Shown here in pieces: positions 22,101 through 61,252 of a DNA stretch of 64,000 bases. Source of the DNA: Bimastos eiseni. Taxonomy: Eukaryota > Annelida > Clitellata > Crassiclitellata > Lumbricidae. The notes beneath the pieces were generated by a model, which made no database searches, was not told where the DNA came from, and worked only from the letters and a program-made list of their open reading frames with translations. The DNA is taken from positions 14,923,459 to 14,987,458 of the forward strand of contig OY365815.1 in assembly GCA_959347315.1 (NCBI GenBank), given 5' to 3'. The translations under genes were made by a program, and so were the position numbers. Positions within the stretch are counted from its first letter, which is position 1, and the number at the start of each line of letters is the position of its first letter.

Positions 22101-23205
22101 CACTCGCCAAACCACCAACTGCACTTAAATGACCTTGATGCACGATCCGATCGAATAGGTCAGTTCATCAGATCAAATAATTCTCCTTTGCTTATGTTTG
22201 ATCAATTGACAAAAAGTCACTTTTTCATTTAAGCCTCGAGACTTTCATCTCCAACGGAGTAAATAACTATCCATATTAAGTTTCCATTGAGTTTCTTAGA
22301 ATTTTAATTTATTTTTGTATTTTGGCTGTTTGTGTAAAAGGTGTTATCCTTATTCAGCAAGTGCAATTTGGTAGTAAATCTATTTGAACTAGCACAGTCT
22401 TTCTTCAAATTTGTTGTTGTCAACATATTGGCCATTTGGTGATCATCATAGTTTATAACATCTATCTCTGAAGAAGCTGTAATTTGTGTGCCTTGTAAAT
22501 TAATAACAGCAGAAATAACAATATGTTTGACTAAGATGCTTATCGCTATCCTCTGCAACCCATTGTTAGTTCTTGGATATTACATTGCACTGAACATACA
22601 ATGTATTGTATATGGTGGTGCTTTATAATTGTAGTGTGTGTAATGTACATTAAATATTATTAGCATCATGCAGCCCTAGTATTGTGTTGTAAAAGAGGGC
22701 ACCCAAGGAAAAAATGGATGGACGAGATACACAAAAAACCGGAATGAACCTGGAAGAACTAAGGGACGCGACTTCGGAAAGAAAGAAATGGAGGTTGATC
22801 ATCGAACTGCCAGCACAATGTTTTTACAAGGTGTATTGTATCGTATGTCTTGTCATTACTATTTGTGTTTATTAAGTGGCGCTCTTTAACACTTTATCGA
22901 GAGCGTACTAAAAGCGACAGAAAATCAGTGCAGCTCATCGTTTAAGTGCTAATGACCAAACATCAATTGACGTTGTGGAGAAATTACTTGTTAAGTACTT
23001 GTTGGTTGGTTTGAAGTGAGAGATAGGAGTCACATAAATGCTTGCGTGAACAGAAGGATAACTGTAAAGTGTAAATTCTTGTCATCTTTTGGTTTTAGAT
23101 AATTTCAACTTCCACTTAAACGAATCACCGAATCGACATACAAATCACGAGAACTTTGGTGGATCGTTTAAACAGAAGAAAGTGATTCATGAGGTGATCG
23201 TATGA
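4031..23205 (+). CDS. Ig/FN3 adhesion receptor, nephrin/IGSF9-like (3' part, 15 exons)
   Basis: Joined exons 4031-4144, 5258-5563, 6279-6368, 7363-7539, 9242-9469, 10064-10186, 11219-11524, 12288-12479, 12961-13056, 13831-14124, 19437-19568, 20066-20090, 20738-20874, 22024-22158 and 23099-23205 give 819 residues plus stop with no frame break. All introns are phase 1 except the one after the 25-bp exon (phase 2). Order: half Ig, three Ig with Cys pairs, one Cys-less Ig, FN3 (SWKPGYDGG), a Cys-containing second FN3-like domain, TM helix, cytoplasmic tail ending VIV. Many N-x-S/T sequons support an extracellular ectodomain. Five Ig plus two FN3 plus one TM is the known IGSF9/turtle layout; nephrin/Hibris (more Ig, one FN3) shares the same FN3 signature and cannot be excluded because the N-terminus is off the window. 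Expected role is homophilic or heterophilic cell adhesion (inference from family). The neighbour, rabphilin, is convergent and functionally unrelated. Confidence 0.88.
4195..4375 (+). mobile_element. Degenerate retroelement 3' end in Ig intron
   Basis: Same tail as 2130-2320 (GAATAAGCTGGTGCCCTGCG followed by a GGCGCTTTAGAAATTTG terminus). It begins about 50 bp after the donor of the 4031-4144 exon. Confidence 0.45.
4961..4988 (+). repeat. 28-bp copy of Ig exon sequence in the following intron
   Basis: Bases 4961-4988 are identical to bases 4079-4106 of the exon at 4031-4144 (the part encoding TYSCWAKN). The flanks differ and the reading frame closes with TAA just after. An exon-derived intronic duplication, not a functional exon. 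Confidence 0.9.
5258..5563 (+). CDS. Ig exon: complete Ig domain
   Basis: Starts after TTTTTTAG and ends at CTTT|GTGAGTG; 306 bp, phase 1 at both ends. It contains the B-strand cysteine (SPVNIDC), the core Trp (YWTKDG) and the F-strand cysteine (RGFYAC), so a standard disulfide-bonded Ig fold is expected. Its start follows the previous VVQ in frame as VVQY-DPARLSL, a common inter-Ig join. Confidence 0.9.
5750..6029. repeat. 19-bp minisatellite in Ig gene intron
   Basis: About 14 tandem copies of CATTGTACCTTCCCACTGA with substitutions (AAATTG, CCATTG, CAATG variants). Overlapping open frames on the minus strand result from the 19-bp period and are not genes. Confidence 0.95.
6279..6368 (+). 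CDS. Ig exon: first half of an Ig domain
   Basis: Starts after ATTTTCAG and ends GATCCAG|GTTCAC. The 29 codons include GDNVTLEC, the B strand with the first Ig cysteine. The domain is completed by the exon at 7363, reading across as SDPGYPPSDFTW. Confidence 0.85.
7110..7255. repeat. GGA and TG/TATG simple repeats
   Basis: (GAG)n at 7110-7131 followed by irregular TGTG/TATGTG repeats to about 7255, just upstream of the exon at 7363. Confidence 0.85.
7363..7539 (+). CDS. Ig exon: second half of an Ig domain
   Basis: Starts after TTCTCTTTAG and ends GTGAATG|GTTGGC. It encodes the core Trp (DFTWTRD) and F-strand cysteine (LLDTGDYAC). It completes the domain begun at 6279. Phase 1 in and out. 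Confidence 0.9.
8455..8665 (-). mobile_element. LINE 3' end (L2/CR1-type RT C-terminus) with tail
   Basis: The minus-strand translation contains SIWNPLPSHLLNS and FKFKADLFPIFL, the typical end of L2/CR1-clade reverse transcriptase proteins (x-x-WN-x-LP...FK-x-x-L). The non-coding tail at 8455-8530 shares CAACTGTAATTTGATA and AGAAGTGCAC with the SINE copy at 32160-32375. Confidence 0.65.
9242..9469 (+). CDS. Ig exon: N-terminal part of an Ig domain
   Basis: Starts after AAATCTAG and ends TTTAAAG|GTGAGTC. It contains the B-strand cysteine (DISIGCSVRGLPAPNVTW) and core Trp, with NMT and NVT sequons. A (TGAT)n tract lies just upstream of the acceptor and a (TCTCTCTGTG)n tract just after the donor. 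Confidence 0.88.
9505..9575. repeat. (TCTCTCTGTG)n microsatellite
   Basis: About seven decamers of TCTCTCTGTG directly after the donor of the exon at 9242-9469, followed by a TATATG tract to 9610. Confidence 0.9.
9895..10010 (-). mobile_element. tRNA-derived SINE fragment
   Basis: In reverse complement it reads with a B-box-like GCGAGTCCAATTCCCGC preceded about 40 bp upstream by an A-box-like CTATAGAGTTATGG. It ends about 50 bp from the acceptor of the 10064 exon. Confidence 0.45.
10064..10186 (+). CDS. Ig exon: C-terminal part of an Ig domain
   Basis: Ends GTTGAGC|GTAAGC and contains LQIADAGNYTCSASN, the F-strand cysteine region. The start after CTTGTAG at 10063 is chosen because it preserves phase 1. 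It leaves about 14 residues more than usual between strands E and F (KGSGRHPTDES), so the acceptor is less certain than the rest. A tRNA-like SINE ends about 50 bp upstream. Confidence 0.75.
10895..11090 (+). mobile_element. LINE 3' end fragment
   Basis: Reads APWGWNGLPLAPRFLPRVHS then FYSNLKTAF in one frame, matching the W-N-x-LP ... LKT end of L2/CR1-like reverse transcriptases. It terminates GTGCTATATAAATATCTGTA plus (GAAT)n. Confidence 0.6.
11219..11524 (+). CDS. Ig-like exon without disulfide cysteines
   Basis: Starts after CATGTTAG and ends AAGACAA|GTAAGT; 306 bp encoding one Ig-like domain. The core Trp is present (FRWYNGSQ) and the strand E-F register is clear (SSLSISRVDVGDYRNYSLKA), but the F-strand cysteine is Tyr and the B-strand position (LLQYF) also has no cysteine. 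Membrane-proximal Ig domains preceding FN3 in cell adhesion molecules sometimes lose this bond. Confidence 0.88.
12041..12185. repeat. 23-bp minisatellite
   Basis: Six copies of CTGGGTCACCTTGAGTGAGA plus GGA, spacing exactly 23 bp (12065, 12088, 12111 and on), about 100 bp upstream of the FN3 exon. Confidence 0.95.
12288..12479 (+). CDS. FN3 exon: first half
   Basis: Starts after CTTCCAG and ends GTCACAG|GTAAGAG. Encodes PPGELWVDTSTWESVELSW followed by KPGYDGG and SQSFIVYF, the signature of the FN3 domain in nephrin, Hibris and IGSF9/turtle proteins. Three sequons (NES, NSS, NVT) lie near its end. Confidence 0.92.
12961..13056 (+). CDS. FN3 exon: second half
   Basis: Starts after GAATTGTAG and ends ACGAAAG|GTAATC. 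It encodes LLPNQNYTFSVVAFNSNG, matching the FN3 F-strand consensus (L-x-P-x-x-x-Y-x-F-x-V-x-A-x-N). It completes the domain begun at 12288, phase 1. Confidence 0.92.
13425..13530 (-). mobile_element. tRNA-derived SINE (family 2)
   Basis: Reverse complement has TGGTTAGCATTCTGAACTGT in the A-box to anticodon region and the B-box GGTTCAAATCTCC, then CTACAACTGCAACTGCAC. It shares the CTGTCAACC region with 42345-42600. Confidence 0.6.
13831..14124 (+). CDS. Membrane-proximal Cys-containing (FN3-like) exon
   Basis: Starts after TTCCACTTAG and ends AAACTAT|GTAAGT. Its 97 codons include two cysteines in the first half (ELCLRVDIF, SISCAAG) and two in the second (SACLVRRQEICSSS). The beta-rich pattern and position suggest a second FN3 module, but I do not recognise a close family match. 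It precedes the transmembrane exon after a 5.3-kb intron. Confidence 0.82.
14331..14628. repeat. 31-bp minisatellite
   Basis: About nine or ten decayed copies of a 31-bp unit, AAGAAATTAGAGTCAAGAAC plus ATAATGCCTCG. The right-hand copies are the most uniform. Confidence 0.9.
14928..15351. repeat. 46-bp direct repeat pair
   Basis: Bases 14928-14973 and 15306-15351 match at 45 of 46 positions (AAATGCACCAGTTCACTGGT ... CATTCACTCACCTTG). The unit begins with a small palindrome, ACCAGTTCACTGGT. The 332 bp between them is not repetitive. Confidence 0.85.
17191..17979. mobile_element. Non-autonomous hAT-type DNA transposon with 8-bp TSD
   Basis: Begins CAGTGTTGGGCACGAGACC and ends (reverse complement) CAGGGATGTTGGTCTC. 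Flanked by CCAAAATG at 17183-17190 and CCAAAATA at 17980-17987, an 8-bp target duplication with one mismatch, diagnostic of hAT. Both subterminal regions (17200-17281 and 17834-17965) are dense in GAGACC / AAGACC motifs; the interior has no transposase frame. Confidence 0.8.
19437..19568 (+). CDS. Transmembrane exon
   Basis: Starts after ACTCTTTAG and ends CTTCAGA|GTAAGC. After a short SSSD-containing stalk it encodes a hydrophobic run (IVAVSCSCVALVVILAVVLA, then VLCC) followed at once by RRRR, a single-pass helix with a positive-inside stop-transfer. This orients the Ig/FN3 domains outside and the following exons in the cytoplasm. Confidence 0.93.
19635..19985. repeat. (GGAT)n-based tandem field
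   Basis: Degenerate GGAT/GGAC tetramers with a local longer unit around GGACGGATTAAGGACGTATT repeated three times (19725-19810). It starts about 65 bp after the donor of the TM exon. The long Ser/Ile/His frames across it are repeat artefacts. Confidence 0.92.
20066..20090 (+). CDS. 25-bp cytoplasmic microexon
   Basis: Flanked by ATATTGCAG and by a strong donor GTAAGTT. It reads as a Lys/Asn-rich octapeptide in frame with the TM exon. It changes the intron phase from 1 to 2, and the next exon (20738) starts in exactly the complementary phase, which supports it. Skipping this exon alone would break the frame. Confidence 0.72.
20209..20660 (-). pseudogene. RTE-like non-LTR reverse transcriptase C-terminal fragment
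   Basis: In two overlapping minus frames it reads VLYGCETWTMTKNMEKINTC, EMWIWRKMQRI and then KRKRGRPRKKWMDKIQERTG. This is the conserved C-terminus of endonuclease-reverse transcriptases of the RTE-like group (YGCETWT ... E-M-W ... RRM ... GRGRPR-x-x-W-x-D). The change of frame between the two halves shows decay. It lies in the cytoplasmic-tail intron on the opposite strand to the gene. Confidence 0.75.
20738..20874 (+). CDS. Cytoplasmic tail exon
   Basis: Found by phase: starts after GCCTACAG with one base completing the codon, has 45 open codons and ends CAGCCAA|GTAATG in phase 1. It encodes a Ser/Gln-rich segment with YHQKIQPSIQVQ and GYNNPMIGTAWIDETPSSR. The YNNP motif resembles tyrosine-based signals in receptor tails, but this is inference. 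No initiator Met is needed. Confidence 0.8.
20909..21048. mobile_element. 140-bp MITE, GGCGGCGATC family, copy 1
   Basis: Terminal inverted repeats CAGAGGCGGCGATC and (reverse complement of the right end) CAGGGGCGGCGATCCC. The interior has no frame. Starts about 35 bp after the donor at 20874. Related to 25056-25196 (opposite orientation) and 2862-2955. Confidence 0.7.
21290..21560 (+). mobile_element. LINE 3' end fragment
   Basis: CCCTCTGTGGAATGGGCTGT ... CTATCTGGCAGCCTCTCATC ... AAAACCTACTTCTTCTC reads with frame breaks as the W-N-x-LP / F-K-T-x-LF end of an L2/CR1-like reverse transcriptase. Confidence 0.5.
22024..22158 (+). CDS. Cytoplasmic tail exon
   Basis: Starts after TCTGGCTACAG and ends CGAATAG|GTCAGTT; phase 1 at both ends. 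Encodes a polar Asn/His/Ser-rich stretch (PMSNNDIFNNWNRNSFHSPN). No recognised domain. It continues the tail of the Ig/FN3 receptor. Confidence 0.8.
22690..22830 (+). pseudogene. Second RTE-like C-terminal fragment
   Basis: Plus-strand translation (KEKMDGRDTQKTGMNLEELR, then DATSERKKW) matches the same C-terminal segment as 20209-20403 minus (RKKWMDKIQERTGKNLEESR, DVTSEIKQW). Short, isolated, with the same family at opposite orientation 2.3 kb away. Confidence 0.7.
23099..23205 (+). CDS. Last coding exon with stop; C-terminal VIV
   Basis: Starts after TTGGTTTTAG in phase 1 and reaches TGA at 23203-23205. The C-terminus is KKVIHEVIV; hydrophobic residues at the last and third-last positions fit a class II PDZ ligand, which would suit a junctional or synaptic adhesion receptor (inference). 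Confidence 0.85.
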
Positions 23206-23470
23206 CGAACATGGCACAAAACTTGCTCTGAAGCACTTTAAGATGCAGACAACTTTTGTTGTTTAAGTCAGCAGCTTCCGAATCTCAGATTGTGGTTTAT
23301 TTTTCTATTGAGGAAAAGAGTTTATTGAATTCTGAGGTCCTGCATAGAAGTTTTGCATTTCATCCAGCTCTTTACCCAATTGTACAGCTATTTTATACGG
23401 TTTTCAGTACTGCAAACAGTTGTGTAGGATCTTCCATTATTTTCAATAAACTGTGATGTATTGGTGCTAA
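23206..23470 (+). other. 3' UTR and polyadenylation signal of the Ig/FN3 gene
   Basis: A canonical AATAAA lies at 23445-23450, 240 bp after the stop codon, and is followed by TGTG/GT-rich sequence (CTGTGATGTATTGGTG). This is the best candidate transcript end. Confidence 0.7.
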
Positions 23471-23585
23471 CAAGTTATTTGTCAGTAAATCTGGCAGTAA
23501 CTCTTTTGGAGATGTTATTGTAACTTTGTAATGTTTTCATCCATGAAAGAAATTAGTATGAGAGCTAGAAAAGTATGTGAAACTA

Positions 23586-24065
23586 GAGGCCGTCCACATA
23601 TTACGTACGCAGCGAGCGGGAGGGGGTTTCGAATTTCGACGATTTTGCGTACGGTGAAGTACGATGGAGGGAGGGGGTCTCGCAAATATGTACGTACGCA
23701 AATATAATTTTCTATTTAGGCCTATGACCTACACGATACGGAATATTAAAATCAGAACTATAAACCCAATCACAGACTATATTCCTGCTTAATCAATTTT
23801 ATGTAGCATTTAAACTTTAAAATGCAAGTATTGTTAGTGTTTTATTTCTTCATAATAGTTAACAAATTTAAGCTGTTAAATATGATGCTTAACAATAATA
23901 AATTGTCTCTGGTATAATCAATGTCTTATAGATGCCTTTAGCTATTTAACCTTTGCAATGGGGGGAGGGTAGAGCTCAAATGTATGTACGCATGGGAGAG
24001 GGAGTCCGCGGTACAACAGAGGGAGGGCCGATTTTTTGCGTACGTAATATATGGATGGGCCCTTC
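23586..24065. mobile_element. 480-bp non-autonomous TIR transposon, ACGTACGCA termini
   Basis: Left end has GGCCGTCCACATATTACGTA then CGCA; right end in reverse complement has GGGCCCATCCATATATTACG then TACGCA. Flanking TA dinucleotides at 23584-23585 and 24066-24067 suggest a TA target duplication. Both ends carry GGGAGGG motifs inside the TIR. No transposase. Inserted about 130 bp after the polyadenylation signal of the Ig gene. Confidence 0.75.
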
Positions 24066-25055
24066 TAAAATGTCTTTGTCCCCATGGAGACTTGGAGATA
24101 TGCTCCTGAATGCATCATCTTCATGACATTATTATTTTTTTGGAGTGGCTCAAACTGGACAGATAACACATCAAAGAGGAGACTTGTCGGAAATTTCAAT
24201 GATGCATTGAAATCATAAGGTTCAATTATGGACGTATTGCAAACAAACAGACCTCAACAGACAAACAAACCTCTATTTAAATTTTTAATTTTAATATTGC
24301 TTTGAGGAGCAAAACATTGTCCATTGAAACCATTTCTTTTATTAACATTTTCATATGGTTTGTCTACACATTTAACTGGCTTGTGTTCGTTCAACTCAGT
24401 CCACACTTTCAACTTCCATTAAATTTCTAGAATTCAATTTTGTCCAGTTAGGTTGCAACATATGATAAATCCTTTAAGAAACAATCAGTTTTGATTATTT
24501 TTCCCATATTTAACCTATTCACATCATAGCAAGTCACCAACTCCAATTGTGTTTATGTACATATGTAGTTTAAATATCATTTAGTTTGCATTATAAATAT
24601 TAATTAACTACAACAACACCAATACCAATTACCCATACTAGAAGTATGAACTATTACAATATATTGCCATGTATTTCTAAACACTAACGTGGCTTAATTT
24701 CACTACTATATTCCAAATTTGTACCATTTTAATTTCTTAGCACAGTTCAATCATTATCGATGCCTAGTTGTGGTCAGTGTGATGCATTTCTGCCCTTACC
24801 ATTAGGCATTTAGTCAAGACGCAATTTACCCATAACACATGAACAGCTTTTAATATGCTGTGAGAATTCATTATATGTAATGGCACAAAAGGCACATCAA
24901 ACAAATGTTTACATCTTTACTGGCTTTTGACAAGTATTGGAATAAACAGCAGGTTGGTTTACTGTTGCTCTTTATGGCAGGGTTCAGTTAAATAAGTTCA
25001 AGCAACCAGTATAGTGGTTGGCACATTATGGCTGGGTTTTCAGAGTTGTTGTATT

Positions 25056-25196
25056 CAGAGGCAGTGATCCCAGGGGTTGAGGGGTCAAGTCCTCCCACCG
25101 TTTACAGACGGGGACACATTATACGTGTGTCCCTCCCCCCCATTTCCTACCCCTCTCATTGGGTGTCCCCCATCTGTCAAACAGGATCGCCATCTG
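25056..25196. mobile_element. MITE, GGCGGCGATC family, copy 2
   Basis: About 141 bp; ends CAGAGGCAGTGATCCC and (reverse complement) CAGATGGCGATCC. The body matches copy 1 in reverse orientation (GGGTGTCCCC, CCTACCCCTCTCATT). Confidence 0.7.
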
Positions 25197-28116
25197 TGGT
25201 CGTATAACCAACAAGTTGGTTGGTTGCCACTAGAAATGCTAATCAAACCACTTACGATAATTCAGGTTATAAGATGGACACGAATTACAATTGTGGTAGC
25301 AGTTCTTATAGTGCACTAGAAGTACTGGTAATTTGCAAATAACATAAATCATAATTAAGCTATCAAAGATATCGGTGATGTTACAAAACCTAGATCCTGA
25401 TCCAGCACCCTTCAATCCTAAAAATCACGACTTACATCAGAAACAATAGTAGCATGCCAATAATCGACCATAACTTAACCAACAGCAGAAGCAGACACTA
25501 AACAACAAATATTATTACTATTATTATTACAAAAAGCAGATCAAATTTCTGAATCTACAGTCACCTGACACTTACAATCAACACAAAGACAAATTAATCG
25601 ATGACTATTTACAACGGTTTGAAAGCGTGCTCTTGGCACGCTTCAATTTCTCGTCCTTATCAACCAGCTGGAGTGTAACTGTCCGTTCAAAACAAGGTCA
25701 CTTTGAACACTACATAGAAACAAAACACACAATTGGCAACAACTTTATCTGCACCAATGTCACAGGTGCATGAAAAAAGCTGCTATGAGCTGAAGAACTA
25801 TCAGCAATCGTCTTTGGTCGTTAAGATGTCACCAAAGCGGACTACAATTAGGCAACTGATGTCTCTACAGTATATAACACACTTCAATTGAAAACTGCCA
25901 CTGCATTTCTTCAGAGCCAGTGAAGTAAGCTAATAAGAGTACTTACAACACCTTTTCCACCAATAAAACTGCCAGAAAAGACTAGCCATTCTAGCACAAT
26001 GCTTCCTTAATTTCTTTAATTGTGTGGGAACAAAAGTACATTGGGAGGAATATTGTAATAATAAAATAAAACAATAATGAAAATAATAATGAAGTTTACG
26101 ATAATAATAGCAGCAATACTAATCCTATAGCAAACTTCACATCCAAGTCTACCCCATCTGCTGCTTATTGCAGCAAAGTCTGTGCAACACCATCGCAAAT
26201 CCGGACATTAGTGAAGATATTAATCAGGCTTAGGACATTCAGAGAACATAAGATAGCACTGGAACATGGACCATTTAGTACCAATTCGAAATATCTTCCC
26301 CCACCCACACTGCATAGTTTATCTTCACATTTTAAATCAGATCGCACTACTCATCCTCTCCTATGTTTGTAGCCCATTCCTTTTGTAGCTCCAATGAATC
26401 ATTTTGGAAACTCTTCAAAGCATTCTCTCCATATGTTCCATGCCTCTGCAGATTCTCATTCAGTTGAGCTTACAAAGAGGAATATTATCACCACTTTTTA
26501 ATCTTTGTCCTACTTATACTTTTTTTTTACTCTACCTGAAGCATAACACCAGAAATCTGAAATCTTTTTAAGTTATGAAACATTTGAAAAGTCATTCTAA
26601 AGTTATCGTTCAATTCCAACGTAATATGACAACTCATATTATCAGTCAGATTTAAATAGTATTTCAGAATTGCTTTTCAATAAAACTTGAATGTGGTGAT
26701 TTAAAAAATGAGTAAAACTCTCAGCAGTCACAGTTTCCTAATTACAGACATTAAAATCTAAATGTTTCCAATAATTATTAGCTTTTGAATGACGAACTGT
26801 ATGCAATTTAGAAATACAGATCTTGTTTCTTGAATGGCAGCTAAGAACAAGACGATCATAAGTCGTGTTATGAATAAAAAGTTAAAAATAAACGAATTTC
26901 ACATCTGAGAGAGGAACAGTCAAATTATATTAAAGCAAAATGACCCCATGCAATCATTATGGGATTCTGATAAAACCAATCACAAAAATACATAACGTAA
27001 TAATCTTTCCTAAATAATTGTGCATTAATTTTGTTCTATGAAATATAATTATTCATTTGATGCCAGTCGAGCCAACTTTAATTTAATCGTTACTGACATG
27101 TGACAGACTTATGATAGTTGTAGCAGCAGCAACATCTTTACACAGCATCCTCTGTTTCCCAGCAGTATTTAGATGACACACCAACACACCTGCACACACA
27201 CGTACACACACACACGTACACACACACATAGTCCAATAAGTCTACAGATTTGCATGGTACATCTTGTTTGTATGTACATATGTGTATATATTTATGTATG
27301 TACATATGTATGTAAAACACAATGTACATACCTGCGTATGCATATGTACCTGTATGCATGCATGCAGCTGAGCTTTTGTACAACACACTTTAAGGATTCT
27401 CCAAAGCACTGTGTGCAGAACAGTCTATTCATGGGATCTAAAAATTGTGAGCTTCTCTTTAAATAGTGCCACGAGATCTCCGAAAGCCATTCCACACAGT
27501 TGGATTCCTCACACAGCAATTCCTGTATTCCTCAATTTGTGCAATATTGTAAGGACATAGGAAATGCTTCCATCTCACTGGCTCAGACCAAACTCTTTCC
27601 TCTAAACATTCATGTCCATGGAAGGACGCATGAGTTAAGTACATTCCACTTCATCCAACCACAATTCACTCTACAAACATACATAGCGACATACTTGAAT
27701 ACATACAGACATGCATTGATGAATAGGAGATCTCAAGCTCACAGTATACTGCTACCATCACTCTTGAGCTCACATCAATTCAAGAGTGGTCATGGTAGCT
27801 CCTAAAGATTAATTCCCAAAAAATATTAAAGAGACAAATATAGAAAAAATGTTTACGTGCATAAAAATAATAATTTTATGTGTTTTTACAGAGACAGCAG
27901 GCCATTTCTAAACAAGGCAAGTTTAATTTTAAGATTCTTGCAACACCATACCATCCACAACAAAAGCCAACTGCGAAAGATTCGACTACAGATGTGATAT
28001 ATCAACTAGTTAACTAAGGTTAATTAACTTGATTAATCAACTGCTCAGGGAAGCAATTAGCAGTAGGGTCTCCTTGGAGGCAATGGCATAGCATGGGAAT
28101 CAACTGAATTCAGACG

Positions 28117-59442
<31,326 letters not shown>

Positions 59443-59570
59443 CTACGAAGACACAAATACGAACACAACCAGACTAAATATACACGTACTGCAGACACGT
59501 AGGCTTACACGTGTACAAACATGCGCAATTGTGTAATGTAGGCCCTATATAAATATGGGGTAGATTTACA

Positions 59571-59728
59571 AGAATATGTATATGAATATGTATATGAATA
59601 TGTATATGAATATGTATATGAATATGTATATGAATATGTATATGAATATGTATATGAATATGTATATGAATATGTATATGAATATGTATATGAATATGTA
59701 TATGAATATGTATATGAATATGTATATC
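59571..59728. repeat. 12-bp minisatellite (GAATATGTATAT)
   Basis: About 13 head-to-tail copies of GAATATGTATAT without visible mismatch, starting 130 bp upstream of the rabphilin exon at 59299-59442. Confidence 0.97.
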
Positions 59729-60910
59729 CATGCAACCTAGATCCCCGTCTCCAGAGTTTACCACTGCTTCTGTCTTTGCATTGGATTTCTTTTGTCTATT
59801 TCTATACAAACGGAGTATCTATTACCATCCGTTTGCCCTCGCACTTCTCCCATGGGTGTTCCAGGCTTGGGACTGGCTCTGATACTGTCCAGTATCCGAG
59901 ACGGTGATACCAGCTTCACAGGGTTCTGCTAAGCCTTTCCATCTCGCATAGCACCCAAGGTGATACTTTGAATTTCGGCCAAATCCTTCACCACTGATGG
60001 CATGAACTCAGCAGGCACTTTCCTACTCCACTGTTTCCCCCCTCACCACGTTGAGGTGATGTTAGGTTTATTTTATCATAAAAACAGTTTAAAATAGGCA
60101 TAAAAATATCAATTTTTTATCTCGATTATCAGTCACGAACATCACATTAAAATTAAGATGCCATAAAATGACATATTTGAACCTTCATTCTCAAATAATT
60201 GTGTAGTCTTTAGGTAATGCTCTGCTGGACAGAAAACATAACGTACGCGGGCAGGTTCTTTGGCACCCGGATTAATAGGGATGTGAAGGGAGAGAACTGC
60301 CCCACCCTCCCTTGCATGCCCACTGCCCACGCTATCAAAATGAAGCTGCAAACACTTCAGACAGACGGTTTCTTCTCTTTAATGGATTGCATTAAAGGTC
60401 AAAGATCAAGGATTGCATTAAAGGTCAAAGGTCTATGGCACAAATTAAACAGTTCAAGATGTTTTGGACAAAACCCTGGACACAGTGACACATGCAGCCA
60501 GCTGTTAATGTCAGTCATGTGGAATTGATATAGCACCCAACAAATTCCTCTTGTCTGCGAAATCAGTGTCTGACGCTGGAGGAGTCCACCAAAAGCTTAG
60601 CCAGGATGAAAGAGACAAATGCCAGATGCCAAAGCAATACTCCCATTTAGCAGCTAATGCCCTCTGAATATGCCATCATCTATAGTTAGAGATAAATTGA
60701 TATAGCACCAATGCCGAACGACTAACATAAGTCATAAACATCTAGATATGGCTAATATCTAGATGTATATGCATAAGTCGATGGTACTAAGCATGTGTGC
60801 ATTGAGACATATTACAGTACAATAAATACAGTAGTTTACAATACAGCATAGCATACAGTCACACATTACAATGTAAAAACTATACAATGCCAATGTACCA
60901 TGGAATATCA

Positions 60911-61214
60911 GACACCACAATACAATGAACCACAATACAATGAACCACAATACAATGAACCACAATACAATGAACCACAATACAATACACCACAATACAA
61001 TACACCACAACACAATACACCACAATACAATACACCACAATACAATACACCACAATACAATACACCACAACACAGAACACCACAATACAATGCACCACAA
61101 TACAATACACCACAATACACTACACCACAAAACAATACACCACAATACAATACACCACAAAACCATACACCACAATACAATACACCACAATACAATACAC
61201 CACAATACAATACA
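60911..61214. repeat. 15-bp minisatellite (CACAATACAATACAC)
   Basis: About 20 copies of CACAATACAATACAC; the first four carry TGAAC instead of TACAC, and others carry AACACA or AACCAT variants. The 15-bp period keeps frames open on both strands. Confidence 0.97.
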
Positions 61215-61252
61215 ACATATGAAATGCTACATAATATATTATATATTGGATT

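Larger units (their letters stand above)
23457..28116. other. Intergenic interval between two convergent genes
   Basis: 4.7 kb with no supported coding region. It contains a TIR element (23586-24065), a MITE (25056-25196) and a short CA/TATG tract (27180-27360). The remainder is AT-rich unique sequence. Both genes' 3' UTR ends fall within or at its edges. Confidence 0.75.
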
